From Candidatus Scalindua sp. (GTDB lineage: Bacteria > Planctomycetota > Brocadiia > Brocadiales > Scalinduaceae): 55,618 bases of DNA. The notes below the pieces were generated by a model that saw only the letters and a program-made list of their open reading frames with translations, was not told the origin of the DNA and ran no database searches. The position numbers were made by a program, and so were the translations under genes. Below are positions 50,450 through 55,618 of the stretch, piece after piece. The stretch lies in NCBI GenBank assembly GCA_018670825.1, contig JABHIW010000119.1:1-55618 (forward strand), given 5' to 3'. The first letter of the stretch is position 1, and every line of letters starts with the position of its first letter.

Positions 50450-53440
50450 ATGCAGGAAAAGAATAACGAATTTGATACAGTAAAAATGCGTAGAAAAAGA
50501 TGGCCGATGATAGTTGGTGTATCCATCGGTGTTGTAATTGGCCTTCTCCTCATCATAGTACTACTAATCCCTACCATTGTGTCCACCGGCATGGTGAAAA
50601 GTAAAATTATTAATAGCCTGGAAACCGGTTTGAATCGTAAAGTCCAGATTGATTATATAAATATGAGTTGGTCAAGTGGACTTGACATAAAAAATATTCA
50701 TATCAGAGAGAGAGATGATCTCCCTGGGGATACGTTTGTAAAGGTAAAAAGGATACTCTGTAATATTGATTTCATGCCGCTTATTAAAAAACAGATAAGA
50801 ATAAATGATCTGATAATTGACAGCCCGGAGATTGTTATACAGAAAGACAAGCAAGGCGTGTTTAATTACGAAGATAATGGTACGTCTGTAGCTTCACAAC
50901 CCACTCCCGGAATAGTTGAAAAACCTTCCTCTGGAGTAACCAGAAAATCTGGTGGGAAACCGGAGCATGCACCCCTGGTTATTCCAGCGTTCTTGTCGGA
51001 TCTCAAAATTAAAGCAAAAGTCAGCAACGGAAAATTCACGTTCATTGATCATCAACTACAGGAAGAAACAAGTATAAAGGATTTTAATACTACTTTAAAT
51101 ATTGATTCCCTGGATAAGCCAATTGAGTTAAATACCACTTTTGACATTGACGCAAAAGGGGAAGTAGAACATGCGGATATCTCCTTAAACGTTTCATTGG
51201 CAAAAGACGGAAAAATTGATCCTGGAAATGCAAAAGGAACGTTTAATATGAAAACCGGTTTTGCCCTGATAACAACAGACTTTGATATGGCAAAATTTAG
51301 CGGAGAAGGCGGTACCGGTCTTGATTTTTCAATGAATGTAGACTTGGAGAAACTCACCGGAAATCTTGCGGGAATGCTGGGACTGCCTAAAGGTATGGAG
51401 GTAGAAGGATCCATCAATTCGAAGATTACAGCAGATGGACAACTTGAAAAAACGATAGGTATAGAGGGAAGTACAGAAATTACAAATCTCAATGTCTCAG
51501 GTGGGCCACTTGAAAATAACCCCATACGGCAACCAAATATTACACTGACACAAAAGGCAGACATAGATATAACAAACGATAAGATTACCATATACAAGAT
51601 CGGAATTGATTCAACTTTTTTAGAAATGTTTCTGGCTGGTCTGGTTACTGATTTAAAGAGTACAAGGAATTTGAATTTTAAGATATTTCTGGATTTAGAC
51701 ATTACAAAACTAATGAATGAAATTGGTGGGCTCATGCCTGACAAAACAGAAATTGCAGGACGGCTACAATCAAACATAAACCTTAAAGGACGGGAAAGTG
51801 TAATAAAAGTGAAAGGCAAAACAGACCTAAAGAATCTTTACGTAAAGATGGAGACAATGGGTCCGGTCAAGGAGTCGGAGATTACTATAAACCATAATAT
51901 AGTTTATGATATACAAAACAGTGATCTTGAATTAAGCAACCTCAGCGTGAATACAGGCTTTGCAGAAATAAAGACTTCCGGTACGGTAATCAATCACGGG
52001 GAGATCGACTTAAGCATACTGCTGTCAAGTAATATTGAAAAACTTACACAGAGTCTCCAGGGTGTTGTATCATTGCCTGAAGGGTTAAATGTTAATGGGC
52101 AGATCAATACAGAAATCAATGCAAGCGGTCACATCGAAGAAGGGGTAACATTGGATGGAATAACTACATTAGACAGTATAAACGCGACCGGTGGGCCTCT
52201 TAAAGATAGCATGATATCCGGCCTTGACCTTAAACTTTTACATACACTTGACTATAAGATTAAAGAAGATTCTGTGAATATTGAAAAAATGGATATCGAA
52301 TCTGAATTCCTCAAAATGGAATCTAAGGGAGGGATTGCAGGTTTAAGTAAGGAAATGAATGTTGATTACGAACTTTACATGGAAATGGACCTTGACAAGC
52401 TTACCGAAGAATTTGCCGGGCTGTTTCCGGTGGATGTTAACATGACAGGCAAAGGTGTTGTTAATCTAGATATAAACGGAAAGCTTTCAGCACTGGAACA
52501 TGAAAATGTGTATGAAAAGATGGATCTCAATGGAAACATGTTTATGGGTAAAATCATATATGATGCATACGAAATAAAAGATTTTAATGCGGGGATCGCC
52601 CTGGATGATGGGTTCTTTACAACAAAAGATTTTTCATTTAAGCTGAATGATGGCTCGGGCACGGTATTGGCAAGCGCTAACCTTAAGGAAGAGAAACCTC
52701 CTCTGATTTTCGATATGAAACTGTCCGATGTAAATATTAATCAAAATATGGATTTGCTGGCATACATCGTCCCTGTCCTTGCTGCACCGGATGGCAAGTT
52801 ATCAGGGCAGCTGAATATGCAGTTCAAAGCAAAGGGCAATGGCCTGGACTGGCAGGATGATTTGAGTAAAAGCCTTAATGGCGAGGGGGAGATTGAGATT
52901 AAAGATGGCCACATAAAGGGAGGCAGGGTGACCTCCAAAATCATCAAGGCTTTAGGAAAGAGCGGTGAATACGAATTTGACAAAATTACTACCAGATTTG
53001 TTATCAGTGACAGTAAGATAATAAACGATGATATAAGTGTCAACGGTAAGGAGTTTGACATTGGCTTGTCAGGATGGACTTCATTTGACGGACGAATAGA
53101 ATATTCTGCGGATGCTGAGGCGCTGAGCGAGCATGTTGGTAGAGATGGCAGGAAAATACTAGGAGCATTAAGCCAGGGTTCAACGTTGCCAATAGTAGTG
53201 ACAGGGACAATAGACAAACCAAAACTTTCTTTTAAATGGCCAAAACCACAAGAAATTGGTAATATCCTGCAGGGAATACTAGGGGGCTCCAAAGACTCAA
53301 AGTCTCAAACAGAAAGCTCTGGTTCGCAGGAGAAGACAGAAACCGGAGAGGTAGAAAAAGCAACACAACCGGTGGAGAAGAAAAAAGAGGATGTTGTAGA
53401 GGATGTTGTAAACAAGCTCTTTAAAGGTCTTTTCAAATAA
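50450..53440 (+). CDS. AsmA-family protein
   Basis: A 996-residue protein with one N-terminal membrane helix (about 18-42, IVGVSIGVVIGLLLIIVLL) and a long periplasmic beta-rich region, ending in an AsmA-like C-terminal domain (VTSKIIKALGKSGEYEFDKI, GSTLPIVVTGTIDKPKLSF). A Lys/Glu-rich tail follows. AsmA-like proteins form bridge-like grooves that move phospholipids to the outer membrane (family knowledge). Four internal units each hold a motif of the form [LI]xKL(x4-5)GxxxxP...G...I...G, with about 115 residues between them. cvpA and recA follow closely on the same strand. Confidence 0.88.
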   Translation: MQEKNNEFDTVKMRRKRWPMIVGVSIGVVIGLLLIIVLLIPTIVSTGMVKSKIINSLETGLNRKVQIDYINMSWSSGLDIKNIHIRERDDLPGDTFVKVKRILCNIDFMPLIKKQIRINDLIIDSPEIVIQKDKQGVFNYEDNGTSVASQPTPGIVEKPSSGVTRKSGGKPEHAPLVIPAFLSDLKIKAKVSNGKFTFIDHQLQEETSIKDFNTTLNIDSLDKPIELNTTFDIDAKGEVEHADISLNVSLAKDGKIDPGNAKGTFNMKTGFALITTDFDMAKFSGEGGTGLDFSMNVDLEKLTGNLAGMLGLPKGMEVEGSINSKITADGQLEKTIGIEGSTEITNLNVSGGPLENNPIRQPNITLTQKADIDITNDKITIYKIGIDSTFLEMFLAGLVTDLKSTRNLNFKIFLDLDITKLMNEIGGLMPDKTEIAGRLQSNINLKGRESVIKVKGKTDLKNLYVKMETMGPVKESEITINHNIVYDIQNSDLELSNLSVNTGFAEIKTSGTVINHGEIDLSILLSSNIEKLTQSLQGVVSLPEGLNVNGQINTEINASGHIEEGVTLDGITTLDSINATGGPLKDSMISGLDLKLLHTLDYKIKEDSVNIEKMDIESEFLKMESKGGIAGLSKEMNVDYELYMEMDLDKLTEEFAGLFPVDVNMTGKGVVNLDINGKLSALEHENVYEKMDLNGNMFMGKIIYDAYEIKDFNAGIALDDGFFTTKDFSFKLNDGSGTVLASANLKEEKPPLIFDMKLSDVNINQNMDLLAYIVPVLAAPDGKLSGQLNMQFKAKGNGLDWQDDLSKSLNGEGEIEIKDGHIKGGRVTSKIIKALGKSGEYEFDKITTRFVISDSKIINDDISVNGKEFDIGLSGWTSFDGRIEYSADAEALSEHVGRDGRKILGALSQGSTLPIVVTGTIDKPKLSFKWPKPQEIGNILQGILGGSKDSKSQTESSGSQEKTETGEVEKATQPVEKKKEDVVEDVVNKLFKGLFK

Positions 53441-53476
53441 AATTAATATTAAACGTACTCTCACTATATCAAGATT

Positions 53477-54010
53477 ATGAACTGGCTGGATTTCACATTG
53501 ATCGGAGTTATAGCAATGGGAACTCTGTTTGGAATAATTACAGGCCCTCTCTGGCAATTTTACCGAATCTCTTCAGTAATACTGTCTATCGCCGTCTCCC
53601 TCTTACTCCATAAAATATTAAGTAGTATCATAAAAGAGATGTTCCGCCAGAAGGTTGCACATATATTAGGATACGCGGTTGTCTTCGGTATTGCTTTGAT
53701 CGTAACATATGCGGTAGGGAATCTATTCAGAAGATTACTTACAAAAAGAAAATTTGGAATAAGCGGAAGGCTTATTGGTGGTGGCGTCTCATTTACAAAA
53801 ACCGTAATAACGTGTTGTGTGATTATAGCAGGGGTTTCATTTTGGGGAAATAACAAGACAAGGGAAACAATTGACAATTCCCTGATAGCAAAAAACCTCG
53901 ATAAAGGAACACAAAAGGTAATCACTTTGTTTCCGCTGGAAATTAAAGATATGGCAATAAATGGAAAAGAGATTAATGACGAGGAAGAAATTAGTGAAGA
54001 AAAACAATAA
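53477..54010 (+). CDS. cvpA: CvpA-family membrane protein
   Basis: A 177-residue protein with about four membrane helices. The family opening MNWLDFTLIGVIAMGTLFGIITGP is present, then ISSVILSIAVSLLLHKILSS and ISGRLIGGGVSFTKTVITCC. It has an acidic C-terminal tail. CvpA proteins are needed for colicin V production in E. coli and for envelope homeostasis; the precise activity is unknown. It lies 36 bp after the AsmA-like gene and 22 bp before recA. Confidence 0.85.
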   Translation: MNWLDFTLIGVIAMGTLFGIITGPLWQFYRISSVILSIAVSLLLHKILSSIIKEMFRQKVAHILGYAVVFGIALIVTYAVGNLFRRLLTKRKFGISGRLIGGGVSFTKTVITCCVIIAGVSFWGNNKTRETIDNSLIAKNLDKGTQKVITLFPLEIKDMAINGKEINDEEEISEEKQ

Positions 54011-54032
54011 TAATTACTAAGGGGAATAATTA

Positions 54033-55070
54033 ATGGCAAAGGCACAAAAACCAGAAAGTTCTGAAAAGGATAAACCCGAGGCTGGGAAAAAAGACCAGGC
54101 TTTGGACAGAGCGGTATCGCAGATTGAAAGACAATTTGGTAAAGGTTCAATAATGCGTCTCGGAACTGATCAAAAACTTGATGTACCCGTAATATCAACC
54201 GGTTCGCTCTCTCTGGATCTGGCACTCGGCGTAGGTGGAATGCCGCGCGGAAGAGTCGTGGAAGTGTTTGGGCCTGAATCTTCCGGAAAGACGACCCTGA
54301 CTCTTCACATTGTTGCCAATGCACAAAAACAGGGAGGCACTGCTGCTTTTATCGATGTTGAACATGCCCTTGATCCCGACTATGCAAAAAGACTGGGAGT
54401 AGACCTGGACACTCTATTGGTCAATCAACCGGATACCGGAGAACAGGCTCTGGAAATTACGGAACTTTTAATAAGAAGTAATGCAGTCGACGTGATTGTC
54501 GTAGACTCTGTAGCCGCCCTCGTACCAAAGGCGGAACTTGAGGGGCAGATGGGTGATTCACATGTTGCATTGCAGGCCAGGTTAATGTCACAGGCACTCA
54601 GGAAACTCACTTCTGTCATCTCTAAATCAAAGACGTGTCTTATATTTATCAACCAGATTCGTGAAAAAATAGGTGTGATGTTCGGTAATCCTGAAACAAC
54701 GCCCGGCGGAAGGGCCCTGAAGTTCTATTCCTCTGTCAGGGTTGACATTCGTAGAATTGGCAGTATCAAGGATGGTGAGCAGATTATTGGAAACAGAGTA
54801 AGGGCTAAAATAGCAAAGAACAAAGTGGCCGCTCCATTTAAGAAGGCAGAATTTGACATAATGTTCAACAGGGGCATTTCACGCTCAGGTGATATTGTTG
54901 ACCTTGGTGTTGAAGCACAGGTAGTAGAAAAAAGCGGTACATGGTTCTCATATGGAGAGATACGACTGGGACAGGGAAGAGAAAACACCAAGAAATTTAT
55001 TGAAAGTAAGCCGGAATTACTTGAAGAGATTCAACAGGCAATAGCCAAAAAGACGGCAGAAGCGAAATGA
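54033..55070 (+). CDS. recA: Recombinase RecA
   Basis: The 345-residue RecA forms filaments on single-stranded DNA, drives strand exchange and triggers SOS. Walker A is GPESSGKTT (80-88), and the core includes [39 protein letters not shown], and [19 protein letters not shown]. The N-terminal ~25 residues are Lys/Glu-rich and variable. AAGGGG lies upstream of ATG 54033. No intein or interruption is present. Proximity to cvpA and asmA suggests shared transcription, which is an unusual context for recA. Confidence 0.98.
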   Translation: MAKAQKPESSEKDKPEAGKKDQALDRAVSQIERQFGKGSIMRLGTDQKLDVPVISTGSLSLDLALGVGGMPRGRVVEVFGPESSGKTTLTLHIVANAQKQGGTAAFIDVEHALDPDYAKRLGVDLDTLLVNQPDTGEQALEITELLIRSNAVDVIVVDSVAALVPKAELEGQMGDSHVALQARLMSQALRKLTSVISKSKTCLIFINQIREKIGVMFGNPETTPGGRALKFYSSVRVDIRRIGSIKDGEQIIGNRVRAKIAKNKVAAPFKKAEFDIMFNRGISRSGDIVDLGVEAQVVEKSGTWFSYGEIRLGQGRENTKKFIESKPELLEEIQQAIAKKTAEAK

Positions 55071-55159
55071 AACAGATTGACTCAACGTATAAAACAATGT
55101 AGTATGGAGGATTAGATAAAGATTTTGCAGTTTAAATACATTAGTTAAGAGGTGATAAA

Positions 55160-55618
55160 ATGATTGGTATTTCAAAGTTATATTGTGGCACGGTCGAGCC
55201 TTCCGACGCATTAAGGTATGGCAGGGATTCAGGTAAATTGCCCTCACATCTTCTACAATTTTCCAAAGATAAAAAGCCTGTAGTTGTATGGAATGTGGGC
55301 CAGAGATGTAATCTTAAATGTGTACATTGCTACTCTCAATCAAAAGATATTGAATATACAAACGAATTAAGCACTAAGGAAGCGAAGGCTATGATTGATG
55401 GCCTTGCAGAATACGGCGCTCCGGTACTTCTCTTTTCAGGCGGAGAACCATTGATGAGAGAAGATTTGATGGAATTGATTGCATATGCTAAAGATAAAGG
55501 TTTGAGGGCTGTTATAAGTACAAACGGAACGATGATTACTGAAGAAAAAGGGGAAGAGTTAAAAAAATTCGGACTCTCTTATGTTGGAATAAGCCTTGAC
55601 GGTCTGAAGGAAACAAAC
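55160..55618 (+). CDS. ahbC: AhbC-like radical SAM protein (partial, runs off window)
   Basis: The first 153 codons of a radical SAM enzyme. MIGISKLYCGTVEPSDALRYGR is a strong match to my memory of 12,18-didecarboxysiroheme deacetylase (AhbC), of the alternative siroheme-dependent haem pathway. VVWNVGQRCNLKCVHCYSQS carries the CxxxCxxC cluster motif near residue 54, and LLFSGGEPLMRED the GGEP SAM-binding motif. NirJ-type haem d1 enzymes are close relatives and remain an alternative. AGAGGTGATAAA precedes ATG 55160. The 3' part lies outside the window, so C-terminal cysteines cannot be checked. Confidence 0.82.
   Translation, partial: MIGISKLYCGTVEPSDALRYGRDSGKLPSHLLQFSKDKKPVVVWNVGQRCNLKCVHCYSQSKDIEYTNELSTKEAKAMIDGLAEYGAPVLLFSGGEPLMREDLMELIAYAKDKGLRAVISTNGTMITEEKGEELKKFGLSYVGISLDGLKETN

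Noticed and set aside
53560-54324. 254-codon minus-strand frame across cvpA and recA
   Set aside because: Antisense to two certain genes, low-complexity Ser/Phe/Pro text, no family.
1-55618. CRISPR arrays, tRNA/rRNA genes, intact transposases
   Set aside because: None seen: no regularly spaced repeats, no tRNA-like cloverleaf with acceptor, and no transposase motifs were found on reading both strands.

Overview
The window reads as a stretch of chromosome from a low-to-moderate GC, Gram-negative-type bacterium: it encodes many lipoproteins with lipoboxes, a lytic transglycosylase, an AsmA-like protein and Tat/Sec signals. The best guess is an anammox-type planctomycete (Brocadiales, Scalindua-like). 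This rests on general style: AT-rich intergenic DNA, an iron-sulfur-rich formate dehydrogenase, an AhbC-like haem enzyme, several HD-GYP proteins and a PEP-CTERM-like tail. No marker gene here proves it. No rRNA, tRNA, CRISPR array or intact transposase was seen.

Layout: 0.3-7 kb holds a broken micro-gene with a PEP-CTERM-like tail, a duplicated 3' fragment of recQ, small unknown genes, cheW plus a chemoreceptor, then full-length recQ. 7-12.8 kb holds lpd, formate dehydrogenase and a lipoprotein, all on the minus strand. 13-15.2 kb holds a metal-binding Cys-rich protein and a B12/radical SAM enzyme. 15.3-18.1 kb is the most unusual part. An Apea-type HEPN gene has textbook cassette boundaries: its start (GTTATAAATCA) matches the reverse complement of the 5' end of a roughly 125-bp attC-like site just downstream of it. 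Beyond that site lies a TIR-domain gene split by one in-frame TGA. On the other side, divergently oriented, is a short frame resembling the N-terminus of an integron integrase. I read this as a relic integron carrying defence-type cassettes. 18.4-29.9 kb holds an MBL hydrolase, a MidA-like methyltransferase, a ferric-iron ABC transporter whose binding protein is separated from its permease and ATPase by about 3 kb of accessory genes (toxin-antitoxin pair, orphan HigA with a HigB stub, rhomboid), a haem lipoprotein, a Tat metallophosphoesterase and a PilZ-like protein. 30-36.3 kb holds housekeeping and envelope genes (inositol phosphatase, MltA, mutarotase, M48 protease, TPR protein, RluA). 36.4-39.2 kb is accessory: an AbiU2/HEPN-like gene between 32-bp direct repeats, and a HigBA module lying between a queuosine-mannosyltransferase-like gene and a second copy of that gene's 3' end. 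39.4-46.1 kb holds a DUF4212/sodium-solute symporter pair, a hydrolase, DUF4126, a 30-residue membrane peptide, Gph and a very divergent PGK. 46.3-49.9 kb is a tandemly duplicated DUF364/HD-GYP region with two decayed remnants. 50.4-55.6 kb holds asmA-like, cvpA, recA and the start of an ahbC-like gene.

Three themes recur. First, accessory modules are flanked by duplicated 3' ends of a neighbouring gene (recQ, mannosyltransferase). Second, intergenic inverted repeats occur whose two arms are each a hairpin (four clear examples). Third, there are several gene remnants (intI-like, higB, DUF364, HD-GYP, recQ, mannosyltransferase). Together they suggest a genome with active gain, duplication and decay of accessory genes around a stable housekeeping backbone.
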